Assembly: GCA_018365455.1 (NCBI GenBank)
Contig: JAGZJZ010000014.1
Location: forward strand, 1 to 64,000
DNA: 64,000 bases
Direction: 5' to 3'
Source of the DNA: Clostridiales bacterium
GTDB taxonomy: Bacteria > Bacillota > Clostridia > Lachnospirales > Lachnospiraceae
The translations under genes were made by a program, and so were the position numbers. Shown here piece after piece: positions 41,119 through 50,259 of this stretch (position 1 is its first letter; every line of letters starts with the position of its first letter). The notes below the pieces were generated by a model. It was not told the DNA's origin. It saw nothing but the letters and a program-made list of their open reading frames with translations, and made no database searches.

Positions 41119-42732
41119 ATGGCAAAACCTATTATATGGTTAAAAGATTTATACCAGTTTTGCATCGATAAGCAGGTAAATACTTTTAAAGCTACGGCAA
41201 AAGAAGATTCCATCATTGTATCTATACCAGCTACCTATTCAGCAACGAAATATTTTGACGATGAATCCGATGACCGTTTTATGTCATTGCGTCTCAAGGC
41301 GTGTCATACGCTTGAGAACTTAAATGGCAGCGGCATAAGTGATGAGTCAATGACTCAATATATGGACACTTTTCACAATTGTCCAATTTTAGGATCAGTG
41401 AAAGAAATTGAAAATCCAGATGGCACAAAAACTTATGACTTTAATGGTCATGATATGGAAGTAATCGATGATCCATTCAACAAAGGAGAACAGCGGGTTA
41501 ATTACATAGAAAGAGTAATTGGCGTAGTGCCTTCCGATTCTGTCCTTTCATTAGAAAAAGATGAAAAGTCAGAGAAAAAATTCTTATATGCTGATGGACT
41601 GATTTATGTGGAACATGGTAATTTAGCAGCTGATATTTTGAAACAGCGTGAAGAAGTTGCCTGTAGCGTAGAAATTGCTGTCGATGAGATGAGTTTTAAT
41701 GCGAAAGATAAGATCATGAATATTGAAGCATTCCGCTTCTTAGGATGTACGCTTCTGGGTGCCGATGTAAAAGAAGGTATGCAGGGAAGCCGAGCATACA
41801 CAAATTATGCAGCGAAAGAACAAGGTTATGAACAACAATTGATTGAACTATTAGGAAAAGTAAATACTGCTCTTTCTGATTTCAATAATACAAATCTGAG
41901 CAAAGGAGGGAAAAGTGAAGAAATGAATAAATTTGAAGAATTGCTGGAGCAATACGGGAAAACCGCTGATGACATTACTTTTGATTATGACGGTTTGACC
42001 GATGAAGAATTAGAAACCAAGTTTGCTGAAGAATTTGGAAGTACAGGTGAAGATCCTGTAGATGAACCCAATGATGACTTTAGTAAAAGCAAAAAGAAAC
42101 GATGTACCATTGATGATGACACTAAAAATATGTCTCTGATTTATGAGATCAGCCATGATGACATTCGTTACGGTCTTTATAGTTTACTTAGTTCTTTTGA
42201 GAACACAGACAACGAATGGTATTTTATCTCAAATGTATATGATACCTATTTCATTTATGAAAATTGGGATGGAACGAAAACATTTAAGCAGTCTTATGCA
42301 AAAGATGATGATAACGTCTCCTTTGACGGTGAACGCATTGCTTTATTTAAAGAATTGCTTACCGAGGATGAGAAGAATCAGTTAGAAGAAATGCGTGCTG
42401 ATTATTCTGCTCTCAAAGAATTCAAAAATCAATATGAAATTAACGAAGCTAAAGCAATGAAAGAAGAAATTCTTTCCGATGAAGCTTATACAAAATTGAG
42501 TGAGTTTGAAGATTTCAAGACATTAGTCAAAGAAGCTGACACATACTCCGTTGAAGAGATTCAAAATAAAGCGGATCTTATTCTGGCTAAGTACGTAAAG
42601 AGTATTGGTCATTTTGAGATAAAAGATCCTACTAAGCGAAAAGCGGGTAAGAAAGTTCTCACGGGAACTCAAGAACCCGATACAGCGCAAAAACCTTACG
42701 GTGGTATGTTCGAAGAATTTTTAAAGAAATAG
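41119..42732 (+). CDS. Prohead protease with C-terminal scaffold domain
   Basis: Residues about 1-235 read as a phage prohead protease-like domain (YADGLIYVEHGNLAADILKQREEVACSVEIAVDEMSF and the LLGADV segment). A linker SKGGKSEEMNKFEELLEQYG precedes an acidic region, and the last 130 residues are a Lys/Glu-rich scaffold-type coiled coil. Inside the gene, AAAGGAGGG precedes an in-frame ATG at 41923, suggesting separate translation of the scaffold part. The family call comes from context and layout; I did not identify the catalytic residues. Confidence 0.65.
   Translation: MAKPIIWLKDLYQFCIDKQVNTFKATAKEDSIIVSIPATYSATKYFDDESDDRFMSLRLKACHTLENLNGSGISDESMTQYMDTFHNCPILGSVKEIENPDGTKTYDFNGHDMEVIDDPFNKGEQRVNYIERVIGVVPSDSVLSLEKDEKSEKKFLYADGLIYVEHGNLAADILKQREEVACSVEIAVDEMSFNAKDKIMNIEAFRFLGCTLLGADVKEGMQGSRAYTNYAAKEQGYEQQLIELLGKVNTALSDFNNTNLSKGGKSEEMNKFEELLEQYGKTADDITFDYDGLTDEELETKFAEEFGSTGEDPVDEPNDDFSKSKKKRCTIDDDTKNMSLIYEISHDDIRYGLYSLLSSFENTDNEWYFISNVYDTYFIYENWDGTKTFKQSYAKDDDNVSFDGERIALFKELLTEDEKNQLEEMRADYSALKEFKNQYEINEAKAMKEEILSDEAYTKLSEFEDFKTLVKEADTYSVEEIQNKADLILAKYVKSIGHFEIKDPTKRKAGKKVLTGTQEPDTAQKPYGGMFEEFLKK
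41923..42732 (+). CDS. Possible internally started scaffold protein
   Basis: A strong AAAGGAGGG lies 13 bases before an in-frame ATG within the protease/scaffold gene. The product of 269 residues would be the acidic and coiled-coil scaffold alone, as in lambda C/Nu3. The spacing is slightly longer than ideal, so this is tentative. Confidence 0.4.
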   Translation: MNKFEELLEQYGKTADDITFDYDGLTDEELETKFAEEFGSTGEDPVDEPNDDFSKSKKKRCTIDDDTKNMSLIYEISHDDIRYGLYSLLSSFENTDNEWYFISNVYDTYFIYENWDGTKTFKQSYAKDDDNVSFDGERIALFKELLTEDEKNQLEEMRADYSALKEFKNQYEINEAKAMKEEILSDEAYTKLSEFEDFKTLVKEADTYSVEEIQNKADLILAKYVKSIGHFEIKDPTKRKAGKKVLTGTQEPDTAQKPYGGMFEEFLKK

Positions 42733-42742
42733 AGTGATAAAA

Positions 42743-42769
42743 GGACTGAAAATAAATCAGTCTTTTTTT
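42743..42769 (+). terminator. Terminator hairpin before the decoration gene
   Basis: GGACTGA (42743-42749) pairs with TCAGTCT (42757-42763), followed by T seven times. Confidence 0.7.
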
Positions 42770-42798
42770 ATGTCCAAAATTATAAGGAGGAAAAGTAT

Positions 42799-43365
42799 AT
42801 GAGTATTTATGGAAATCAAACATGGACAGAGCAAAACAAATATATGGTTGCTCGTTCAAGTAAATTAAAAGCTTCGGATACTGGTCATATTTATGACTTG
42901 GTATTTGAAACACCTATTCAGCAAGGTATGGCTGTAAGACCGGGTGATTATCTTGGTGACGGACTGCAGTTAAGAAAAGGCGCTTTCGCCAAAAAGGGGG
43001 AAGCAATTTCATTTGTTTGTGATGTTCCTTTGATTTATGAAGAATATAAAACTTCAGATCAGTTCGAGTTTAATTACATCAATAAAAAAGGAAAGCCGGT
43101 TAAAACATATGAGATTGTCAGGGATGATATCTTCGGTGTTTCGGATTATGGCTTCAGCACGATCGTGGATACAAACAAAGGTGTCCAGTTAAACAGCTAT
43201 GTTGTTGTCGATGAAGCTGGAAAATATAAAGAATTGTCAGCCAAACCATCCGAAACAGAATACGGATTCATCGGACAGGTTATGGGTTTTGAGAAGTATC
43301 AATACGACACAGTTGTGCTGATTACTGTATTAAAGAATACAGACGTTGCAGCACCGACAGCGTAA
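42799..43365 (+). CDS. Probable head decoration or capsid accessory protein, 188 aa
   Basis: A beta-rich protein with VRPGDYLGDGLQLRKGAFAKKGEAISFV and VVVDEAGKYKEL, the pattern of small capsid-stabilising proteins. It sits between the scaffold and the major capsid gene. Starts behind AAGGAGGAAAAGTAT. The assignment rests on gene order and composition. Confidence 0.55.
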   Translation: MSIYGNQTWTEQNKYMVARSSKLKASDTGHIYDLVFETPIQQGMAVRPGDYLGDGLQLRKGAFAKKGEAISFVCDVPLIYEEYKTSDQFEFNYINKKGKPVKTYEIVRDDIFGVSDYGFSTIVDTNKGVQLNSYVVVDEAGKYKELSAKPSETEYGFIGQVMGFEKYQYDTVVLITVLKNTDVAAPTA

Positions 43366-43384
43366 GGAAAGGAGGAAATAAATA

Positions 43385-44470
43385 ATGATAAAATTAAATT
43401 TTAGCACTAACATTACACAAAATTTTGAAACAGAAGCTAAGATCATGCAGTTCAATAAATTATTGATTGATGCTGCAAATGGACGATCTGCATACTCCGC
43501 TGAAGAAGCTGACCAGATTATCCGTGGACAGTTTAATAAAATCCTGGGGCTGTCAGAGAATTTTAGCAATCGTGAATTCAGACAGGCATGGAGAGCTCAC
43601 AAACCAGAAATCTACAATATTATTGAAGATACCATGTTGGATAAATTAGTAACAGGATGGCCTGATGATCCATTTTTCATGGCTTATGTAGAATATAAAA
43701 ACTTACAATTAGGTGATAAAAACGAATTCTATGTAGCAGAAAACTCTTTGCTACAGGTTTCAAAATTTAGTGGTAACCACCATGATATTGTTCGTCAAAA
43801 AGTTGGATATGGCAAATCCTTTATGGTTGAGACTTCTTGGTATGCAATTAAAGTATATCAGGATTGGGAATTATTCCAGGCAGGTAAGATTGACTGGCCA
43901 TCTCTGGTAAATAAAATGTACACATCCATTGATAAGTATCGTAAAGACGCTATTTATCAGGCTTTTGTAACAGCTGATACATATTTACCAACTGATTTAG
44001 TAAAAGAATTAGCTTTAGTTGCAGCTGACAAAGCTGATGTTATTGAATTAGCTGAGACAGTTATTCGTGATACCGGAAAGAATGTTGCTTTTATTGGTAC
44101 AAAAGCTGCTCTGTCAAAACTGCAGGCGCTTACTCCTACTGCTCTGTGGTCTAATGATATGAAAGATGAGCTCCATAAAACAGGTATGCTAGGTAGTTTC
44201 GAGGGATATGACTTAATCACTATTCCGAGGGTTAACGAATTTAATTCCAGAAAAGAGGCTACTGATAATAGTAAAATCTATATTATGCCAATTGATCCAG
44301 AATTCAAACCAATTAAAGTGGTTGATGAAGGAGATACCATGTTTGCTGAAAGTGGTATGGACGCTTCCAAGAAAGATATGACAATCGAAGCAGAACTTGC
44401 TTACAAAGAAGGTATTGCGGTAGTTATCAATCAGCTCTATGGCGAAATCAAAATCCAATCAGGCAACTAA
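43385..44470 (+). CDS. Major capsid protein, HK97-like
   Basis: 361 residues with an N-terminal helical arm and a core containing FMVETSWYAIKVYQDWELFQAG and AFIGTKAALSKL. The C-terminal strand region is IPRVNEFNSRKEATDNSKIYIMP. Size, composition and position after scaffold and decoration genes fit the HK97 fold. Strong ribosome site AAGGAGGAAATAAATA, as expected for a highly expressed gene. Confidence 0.8.
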   Translation: MIKLNFSTNITQNFETEAKIMQFNKLLIDAANGRSAYSAEEADQIIRGQFNKILGLSENFSNREFRQAWRAHKPEIYNIIEDTMLDKLVTGWPDDPFFMAYVEYKNLQLGDKNEFYVAENSLLQVSKFSGNHHDIVRQKVGYGKSFMVETSWYAIKVYQDWELFQAGKIDWPSLVNKMYTSIDKYRKDAIYQAFVTADTYLPTDLVKELALVAADKADVIELAETVIRDTGKNVAFIGTKAALSKLQALTPTALWSNDMKDELHKTGMLGSFEGYDLITIPRVNEFNSRKEATDNSKIYIMPIDPEFKPIKVVDEGDTMFAESGMDASKKDMTIEAELAYKEGIAVVINQLYGEIKIQSGN

Positions 44471-44482
44471 ATAAAATACAAG

Positions 44483-44507
44483 AGCCAGCCGCGGGGTTGG
44501 CTTTTTG
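44483..44507 (+). terminator. Terminator hairpin after the capsid gene
   Basis: AGCCAGCC/GGTTGGCT around GCGG, followed by TTTTT. Confidence 0.75.
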
Positions 44508-44525
44508 AATAAAAAGGAGGACAAC

Positions 44526-45071
44526 ATGACGAAAACCCCAGTAACAAAAAAGACTCCGGCTGCTGCTCCAGAGACTACTCCGATTGAAGAAAAGGAAAAA
44601 GTTCCAGTTAAAGCAAAAACCTTTGAAGCAAATGATTATATTCCCTGCCGGTGCGTAAAAGGACATTATGTCTGTATTCGGAATACAAAAAGCGGAAGTG
44701 CTTATCCTTTCTACGGTTACGGCGATGATCAGGAAATTGAATTCCAGGATTTACGTGGCTTAGTAACTGCAAGATCCGGATTCCTTTTTGACCCATCCAT
44801 TATCATTTTGGATGATGATGTATTAAATCTGCCCCAGTTTAAAAAGCTGAAAGATATCTATGAACGGACATTCAGTACCGAAGATATTGACGCCTTATTT
44901 GAATTGGACGACTTGACTTTTAAAGAAAGGCTTTTATCTGCAACCAATGGCACCAAGGATTTAATTCTTGCCAGTGTAACCCGCATGTTAAAAGAAGGAA
45001 CTTTTGAGAGTATTGCAAAGCTTCGCATGATAGACGAAGTGTTTAAAACAAATTTAAAAGATTTTATCTAA
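44526..45071 (+). CDS. Hypothetical head protein, 181 aa
   Basis: Start at 44526 follows AAAAGGAGGACAAC. A low-complexity Ala/Thr/Pro/Lys N-terminus of about 35 residues is followed by ANDYIPCRCVKGHYVCIRNTKSGSAYPFYGYG and a helical C-terminus. Placed between capsid and connector genes. Function not recognised. Confidence 0.6.
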   Translation: MTKTPVTKKTPAAAPETTPIEEKEKVPVKAKTFEANDYIPCRCVKGHYVCIRNTKSGSAYPFYGYGDDQEIEFQDLRGLVTARSGFLFDPSIIILDDDVLNLPQFKKLKDIYERTFSTEDIDALFELDDLTFKERLLSATNGTKDLILASVTRMLKEGTFESIAKLRMIDEVFKTNLKDFI

Positions 45072-45083
45072 GGAGGTATTCAT

Positions 45084-45509
45084 ATGACCCCCTACAGGCA
45101 AATCTATGAGCAATTCGCTCAAAAAATATCCGATATCAAGCTCCTATCTTTATCGGATGAAGACATCGCCTCTATGATGTATGGTTGGATGCGCAGTGCA
45201 TGTGTTAAATTTCTAAACTCGGAAAATGATTTGACAGATAGAGATGATACATTGCAGCAATTCAACTATGATCTGTCTGAGCTTGATCAGGAGATCATAG
45301 CAAACTTCATGATAGTAGAATGGCTGGAACCACAGTTGAACAGTACTTTACTGACATCTCAATTTTATGGAAGTAAAGAAGAAAAATTCTATGCCCAGGC
45401 AAATCAGTTAGATAAGCTTATGAACCTTAGTGAGAAGAATCAAATAAAAACCAAAAAGCTGATACGTGACTATGGTTATCAAAAAGCTTTAAAGGGGGTG
45501 ACAACATGA
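45084..45509 (+). CDS. Putative head-tail connector, 141 aa
   Basis: A helical protein (ISDIKLLSLSDEDIASMMYGWMRSACVKF...) with the size and position of the first head completion protein after the capsid genes. Ends four bases past the start of the next gene. Assignment by position. Confidence 0.5.
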   Translation: MTPYRQIYEQFAQKISDIKLLSLSDEDIASMMYGWMRSACVKFLNSENDLTDRDDTLQQFNYDLSELDQEIIANFMIVEWLEPQLNSTLLTSQFYGSKEEKFYAQANQLDKLMNLSEKNQIKTKKLIRDYGYQKALKGVTT

Positions 45510-45820
45510 TGTTGAAATATGGCTATGCCCCCGATGAGCAGGTACACAGCAATGAATCTGATGTTGTAAATCAAATTTACAGGCTGCTTCTTGCAAAAGA
45601 AAACCATAATCCTAACCTGGATTATATGTTTACTACTCTGCTCTTTCGTTTACATGGAATGAACGAATTACTTTTAGAACCGTCAGAATTAATCACAGTA
45701 TTAAGTCTGTTAGAGTCTGCACGTAAGGAATCTGATTTCCCATTATACCGTAAAGCTATTCTGGATTCATGCAACATCATGAGCCATCTTATTAAGAAAG
45801 CCGGTGATGACACTTGTTAG
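45506..45820 (+). CDS. Hypothetical connector-region protein, 104 aa
   Basis: Helical; ATG at 45506 follows AAAGGGGGTGACAAC and overlaps the previous stop. Contains FTTLLFRLHGMNELLLEPSELITVLSLLE. No motif recognised; probably part of the neck. Confidence 0.5.
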   Translation: MMLKYGYAPDEQVHSNESDVVNQIYRLLLAKENHNPNLDYMFTTLLFRLHGMNELLLEPSELITVLSLLESARKESDFPLYRKAILDSCNIMSHLIKKAGDDTC

Positions 45821-46839
45821 AGTTATACAGAAAACGAATGGGCTTAATGGGTACAAATATGGGGTCTGCTTTAAGGAATCAGTCAGACATGATTATGAAT
45901 GCAACATTCACAAATGACACTGCTTACCGGGAAGTGAAAATTGATGGTAAGTTAATCGATGCAAAATACAGTACTCATACCGGGTATTCCATATTAAAAG
46001 ATAATGTTGATTATTACCTGCAATTTCGCCCTAAGATTCATTACCCACTGGGTACATATGTAGAAATACCAGATGACACCGACACATATAAAACATGGCT
46101 TATTGTTGGTCGCACTAATGATAATCAGTTTGTACGGCATCTGGTGTTAGAATGTAACTTTGTTTTCAAGTGGATATACAAAGATTACATCTATTCATGT
46201 CTCGGTTGTATTCGTAGCCGTAATAGCTACAACTCAGGTGTATGGACAAGTGAATACAGTACCTCACCGGAAAATCAGATTGCAGCATGGTTCCCTACAA
46301 CACAGGATATCAAGACGATTAATTATGATACACGATTTTTAATAACAGACAACGAGATCAATCCGGTAGCATATTCTGTAACAAAACGTGAAGATATGGT
46401 ACCGAAGGGTATTACTAAACTAACTTTAAAACAGGACGATTTTAATGAACATACAGATAATCCGAATTTGATGATTGCTGATTATTGGAAAAGCTCTGTC
46501 TTACCAGAAGAAAAACCGTCTACTCCAGATGAGGGAAATATTTCATGGAGAATTACTTATAACGGAATCTCAAAAGATATCAAATGCGGTGGCAGCTATA
46601 AAACATTTACTGCAAAACTCTATGATAAAGATAACAACGAATTGGATACCTCTCCTATTTGGACTGTTACAACCGTTGACAATTCCAAATTTGATATTAT
46701 TCAGACAAGTGATCCTCATGTTTTGAAAGTCAAGGCTCATAAATATGTAGAATTAATCAACAGCATTGTCAATATAGCCGTTACCGACGAATCTGGTGAA
46801 TACTCCTCTTCTATTGATTTGGAGGTGATCCCATTATGA
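45814..46839 (+). CDS. Head-tail region protein with C-terminal Ig-like domain, 341 aa
   Basis: A TTG start overlaps the previous stop. Residues about 1-240 are beta-rich (a barrel-like pattern with Tyr/Trp). About the last 95 residues (ISWRITYNGISKDIKCGGSYKTFTAKLYDKDNNELDTSPIWTVT) look like a bacterial Ig-like domain that could decorate the virion surface. The next gene starts at its stop. Function inferred from position. Confidence 0.6.
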   Translation: MLELYRKRMGLMGTNMGSALRNQSDMIMNATFTNDTAYREVKIDGKLIDAKYSTHTGYSILKDNVDYYLQFRPKIHYPLGTYVEIPDDTDTYKTWLIVGRTNDNQFVRHLVLECNFVFKWIYKDYIYSCLGCIRSRNSYNSGVWTSEYSTSPENQIAAWFPTTQDIKTINYDTRFLITDNEINPVAYSVTKREDMVPKGITKLTLKQDDFNEHTDNPNLMIADYWKSSVLPEEKPSTPDEGNISWRITYNGISKDIKCGGSYKTFTAKLYDKDNNELDTSPIWTVTTVDNSKFDIIQTSDPHVLKVKAHKYVELINSIVNIAVTDESGEYSSSIDLEVIPL

Positions 46840-47360
46840 TAAGAGATTTAAACAATATCGATGATGACATTGTACGTGTTAAACGGAATATAAAAGAGAT
46901 CCTTTATAATGATCCCGATATTATTGAATCTCTTAACAGTCCGACCTTAGATCCAGAGTGTCCCAGTGATGCACTAGGTAGGAATATCCTGTCCTATATC
47001 AGACTTCCAGGAACACAAGACCAGGTAGACAACTATATCTGTTTTGATATAGGAGATACGCGTGAATCTTACGTAAATGAAAAGATGAAGAACCAAGTAA
47101 TAGTGTTTATGTGTTTTGTACATGAAAAAGACCTGGAAACCAATTTTGACATTGATCGACATGACCTTCTTGCCTATTTGGTCAGAGATCTTATCAACTA
47201 TAGGGATTACCTCGGAAACGGTACTCAATACAAACTCTTCTATAATAATGCAGATATTATCGATGTTAAGTGGCATGTTCGAACACTCAAGTTTAAAGCT
47301 ACTACTCCTAATAATCTTATGAATGGGGGAAGAAATAAACATGAGATCATACGCCATTGA
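46836..47360 (+). CDS. Putative tail completion or neck protein, 174 aa
   Basis: Starts behind GAGGTGATCCC. Alpha/beta protein (FDIGDTRESYVNEKMKNQVIVFMCFVHEK) in the position of a tail-terminator or neck component. Its end overlaps the next start. Not recognised by family. Confidence 0.5.
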   Translation: MIRDLNNIDDDIVRVKRNIKEILYNDPDIIESLNSPTLDPECPSDALGRNILSYIRLPGTQDQVDNYICFDIGDTRESYVNEKMKNQVIVFMCFVHEKDLETNFDIDRHDLLAYLVRDLINYRDYLGNGTQYKLFYNNADIIDVKWHVRTLKFKATTPNNLMNGGRNKHEIIRH

Positions 47361-48087
47361 TAAACTCAAGATTTTGTTTGGTGAAAACTATTATGCCTCG
47401 CAGCATATAAAAGTATTTCAACCAAAAATCCAAGAAATTGTTGACTATGGAGAAGAAGCATATTTCTCACTGGTGGGAAGATTAACATGCTCCCCCTATG
47501 ATATGTTAGGCTGGCTTCAAGAACATGGAATGGATTATGAAACCATCAGTGATTTTGAGCTTTTTATTATGCTTTTTCAACAGCTTCCACCAGAAGACAC
47601 CTGCATATTATTTGGCAGATTAGACTTTAGAAAATTTTCTTTATATAAACGTAATGATAGTGATGAACTCTTTTTACACCAAAATACACGAGAAGGTGAG
47701 GTCGTAATAGACAGACTTGTCTATGAAAGAATTGCTTCTTTTATTCGTTTTGTACATGGGTATAAAAAGAATACAAAAAAAGCTGCTAATCTTTTTACTA
47801 AGAGAAAAATATATCAGGAATATCTTTATACCAAAAATGACAAACAAGATTTTCATTCTATTTTACACCCATTGATTTCTTCTATGGTTAATTCATCTGG
47901 ATTTAAATATAACCATGAAGAGGTATTACATATGCCTCTATATAAATTCATGAATAGTGTAAAAAGGATCTCAAAAATCAAAAGTGTTGAAGCTTTACAA
48001 ATGTCAATGACAACATATGGATTTGACTATAACTCAATAAACCCTAAAAAGGATTTGGATTGGGCAGGAGAACTAGGTGAAGACTAG
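47341..48087 (+). CDS. Putative tail-assembly-region protein, 248 aa
   Basis: Start at 47341 follows GGGGGAAGAAATAAAC. Helical with YFSLVGRLTCSPYDMLGWLQEHGMDYETISDFELFIMLF. The context (before the tail tube gene) suggests a tail assembly factor, but I see no frameshift signal. Ends in front of a terminator hairpin. Confidence 0.5.
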   Translation: MRSYAIDKLKILFGENYYASQHIKVFQPKIQEIVDYGEEAYFSLVGRLTCSPYDMLGWLQEHGMDYETISDFELFIMLFQQLPPEDTCILFGRLDFRKFSLYKRNDSDELFLHQNTREGEVVIDRLVYERIASFIRFVHGYKKNTKKAANLFTKRKIYQEYLYTKNDKQDFHSILHPLISSMVNSSGFKYNHEEVLHMPLYKFMNSVKRISKIKSVEALQMSMTTYGFDYNSINPKKDLDWAGELGED

Positions 48088-48097
48088 TTCTTTTTTT
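48070..48097 (+). terminator. Terminator hairpin before the tail tube gene
   Basis: GAACTA (48070-48075) pairs with TAGTTC (48085-48090), followed by seven T. The first arm lies inside the preceding coding end. Confidence 0.65.
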
Positions 48098-48137
48098 ATG
48101 TTCAATCCACCAAAAAATATACAGGAGGAAATATAAC

Positions 48138-48914
48138 ATGAATATCCGTGGACAATTTACGATTAATAGACCAGTGAGACTGACAGCATATTCGCTCTCT
48201 ACTGGCAATGCACTGTATTGTATTCGTGAACTTGAAGATTTATCTCTGAAAGTTACATCTGAAGATAATACAGTAACCGATGCAATGGGTTCTCCGATTG
48301 CTATTTTCGAGAAGGCAAAACAGGGGGAAGTAAGTGGTAGCGCCTCTTTAGTTAACTTTGGACTTGCTTCTGCTCAGTTTGGTTCAGATGCAAAAGCTGC
48401 ATCCTCTTCTGAAAAACTTATTATGCCAAGAATTGACGAACTTGAAATTAAGGCTGGTAAAGTTACTTTAACCAAAACTCCTATCGCAGATAGTGTTACA
48501 AGCATCAATGTTGTCAACACTGATGGTACATTTGGAGATTACTACATGGTCGCTGCTACCGCTTCTGAGAGTGAATTTTCTATTACAGGTAAAGAAATTA
48601 CGGTGCCAACATCCTTAACCAAAGGTACAATTGCTGTTACATATGATTATGAAACAACAACAGGATTAATGCTGGAAAACAACGCAACCGAGTATACAAA
48701 ACCATGCCGTATCTTAATCGAAGTATTAGGTTCTGACGTATGTACACCTGATTTGGAAAAATGGATCATGATTGAATCTAAGAACGCCAAACCGGACAGT
48801 AACGTAGAACTGGCTCTGAAATCTGACGGTAAACATCCATTTACTTATAAGATTATGCCTCAGTACTGTGACAAAAAGAAAAATATCTTTACGATCTTTG
48901 CTCCAGAGGAATAA
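48138..48914 (+). CDS. Probable major tail (tube) protein, 258 aa
   Basis: Beta-rich and of low Cys content. Contains LSLKVTSEDNTVTDAMGSPIAIFEKAKQGEVSGSASL, the strand-loop pattern of tail tube proteins, and an inserted domain about residues 95-180. Strong ribosome site AGGAGGAAATATAAC after a terminator hairpin, fitting high expression. Confidence 0.65.
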   Translation: MNIRGQFTINRPVRLTAYSLSTGNALYCIRELEDLSLKVTSEDNTVTDAMGSPIAIFEKAKQGEVSGSASLVNFGLASAQFGSDAKAASSSEKLIMPRIDELEIKAGKVTLTKTPIADSVTSINVVNTDGTFGDYYMVAATASESEFSITGKEITVPTSLTKGTIAVTYDYETTTGLMLENNATEYTKPCRILIEVLGSDVCTPDLEKWIMIESKNAKPDSNVELALKSDGKHPFTYKIMPQYCDKKKNIFTIFAPEE

Positions 48915-49280
48915 TTGAAGAAAGGGGTGATCCCAACGAAACAGCCTAACCATAAATGTGTTATTTGCGGTTTAGACTATTATGCATGTAATCAGTGTGA
49001 TGAACTAAATGGAGTCGGAAGCTGGCACAAATTTTGTGAAAGCCAAGAGCATTACAAAATATACCAGGTGCTCCAATGGTTCAAGGAATCCCTGATAACA
49101 TCTGAGGAAGCAAAAGAACATCTGCACAAATGTCATTTGGAAAATCTAAATGATTTCCGTGTAGATGTCCAGCAGCTTATTCACAGCATCATAGATGAAC
49201 CAGAAAAAATAATCGTTAACAAACAAAAAGAAATGCTAAGCAAGTCTGCAAAGCGAAAAAATAGTGAAAATAAATTATAA
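48915..49280 (+). CDS. Zinc-knuckle tail-region protein, 121 aa; TTG or ACG start
   Basis: CVICG and CNQC (about residues 18-28) form a Cys pair set, with SWHKFCESQEHYKIYQVLQWFKESLIT following. A TTG at 48915 has GAGG five bases upstream. A much longer match to the ribosome-binding consensus (GAAAGGGGTGATCC) is ideally spaced to an ACG at 48936, so either start may be used. The protein type is common next to tail tube genes in Firmicutes phages. Confidence 0.65.
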   Translation: MKKGVIPTKQPNHKCVICGLDYYACNQCDELNGVGSWHKFCESQEHYKIYQVLQWFKESLITSEEAKEHLHKCHLENLNDFRVDVQQLIHSIIDEPEKIIVNKQKEMLSKSAKRKNSENKL

Positions 49281-49286
49281 AAACCT

Positions 49287-49331
49287 ATGGGGACATTCAC
49301 TATTTTAACTAGTGTTGTCCCCATTTTTTTT
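49287..49331 (+). terminator. Terminator hairpin after the zinc-knuckle gene
   Basis: ATGGGGACA (49287-49295) pairs with TGTCCCCAT (49316-49324), followed by eight T. The longest stem of the late region. Confidence 0.85.
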
Positions 49332-49355
49332 ACTAATAATTGGAGGAAAAGGAAA

Positions 49356-49607
49356 ATGAAATTATATTCGAAAATAACCCAGAGGGAATATGAACCCTGT
49401 GAGATGATTTATATACTCGGAGTAAAACAAGGCGGACTCTATATTGCTAATGGATGTACACTGTATGACCTCTTATGGTCAAAAGGTAAATTAGTATATG
49501 TTTTTAATAAAAAGGAATCAAAACAATATTATGACATGTTCTGCAAATTTGAACTACCGGACATCAACTCTGAAAATGCACCTGTGTTAAAGGGTAATAA
49601 TGAATAG
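49356..49607 (+). CDS. Hypothetical 83-aa protein
   Basis: Start at 49356 follows TTGGAGGAAAAGGAAA. Contains GVKQGGLYIANGCTLYDLLWSKGKLVYVF, a compact alpha/beta protein. Overlaps the next gene by eight bases. Function unknown. Confidence 0.6.
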   Translation: MKLYSKITQREYEPCEMIYILGVKQGGLYIANGCTLYDLLWSKGKLVYVFNKKESKQYYDMFCKFELPDINSENAPVLKGNNE

Positions 49608-50061
49608 AGGTCATTCCAAATATGGCGTAGATATCACCGCCAAAGGTAAAGCAAAGCGTACATATAAGGGCATTACCTATGACAGTGAATTAGAACTTCT
49701 ATTTTTAAAAGAAGTTATAGAGCCAGGGCTTATTTCTGGTGAAATCATAGGTTATGAAAGACAGGTCACCTATGAGCTACAGCCTGGATTTACTGATTAC
49801 ACTGGTAAAAAAGTATTAGCTGTAAAGTATAAGTCTGATTTTGACGTGTTTTATAGAGATGGACATAAGATCGTTTGGGATTGTAAAGGAAATGCAGATG
49901 CTACTGCTATCCTAAAACGAAAACTATTTAAATACAGATATCCCCATATTGACTATCGGTGGGTAACCCGTTCCTTAAAATACAGTGAAACGGGATGGAT
50001 TGATTATGATGAACTGCAAAAAATAAGACGTGAGAATAAAAAGAAGAAATCAGGTGCTTAA
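49600..50061 (+). CDS. DUF1064-like PD-(D/E)xK nuclease-type protein
   Basis: Residues about 20-125 fit the DUF1064 layout: YDSELELLFLKEV (Glu in the first helix), YERQVTYEL, KSDFDVFYRDGHKIVWDCKG (D and K of the nuclease core), then a C-terminal helix. Such proteins are found among phage structural and replication genes. Endonuclease activity is inferred from the fold. Confidence 0.75.
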   Translation: MNRGHSKYGVDITAKGKAKRTYKGITYDSELELLFLKEVIEPGLISGEIIGYERQVTYELQPGFTDYTGKKVLAVKYKSDFDVFYRDGHKIVWDCKGNADATAILKRKLFKYRYPHIDYRWVTRSLKYSETGWIDYDELQKIRRENKKKKSGA

Positions 50062-50244
50062 ATGTATTCATATGAGATTGAGCAACTTATAAACTCAAAG
50101 ACCGGGATATTAAGGTCTGTAGATTATCTTCAGATTTTACAAACATCTCCACAAATCAGAAATGTAGAATACAATTGCCAAGATGATGCTTTCCATATTT
50201 ATACAGATGACCATTACAATTTTAATTTCAAAGTAACACCATAA
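50062..50244 (+). CDS. Hypothetical 60-aa protein
   Basis: Follows the nuclease gene without a gap (TAA then ATG), with a weak CAGGTG upstream. Small alpha/beta protein (IRNVEYNCQDDAFHIYTDDHYNFNF). Possibly a conserved linker gene of the tail region. Confidence 0.5.
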   Translation: MYSYEIEQLINSKTGILRSVDYLQILQTSPQIRNVEYNCQDDAFHIYTDDHYNFNFKVTP

Positions 50245-50259
50245 AAAGGAGGACTCTAA

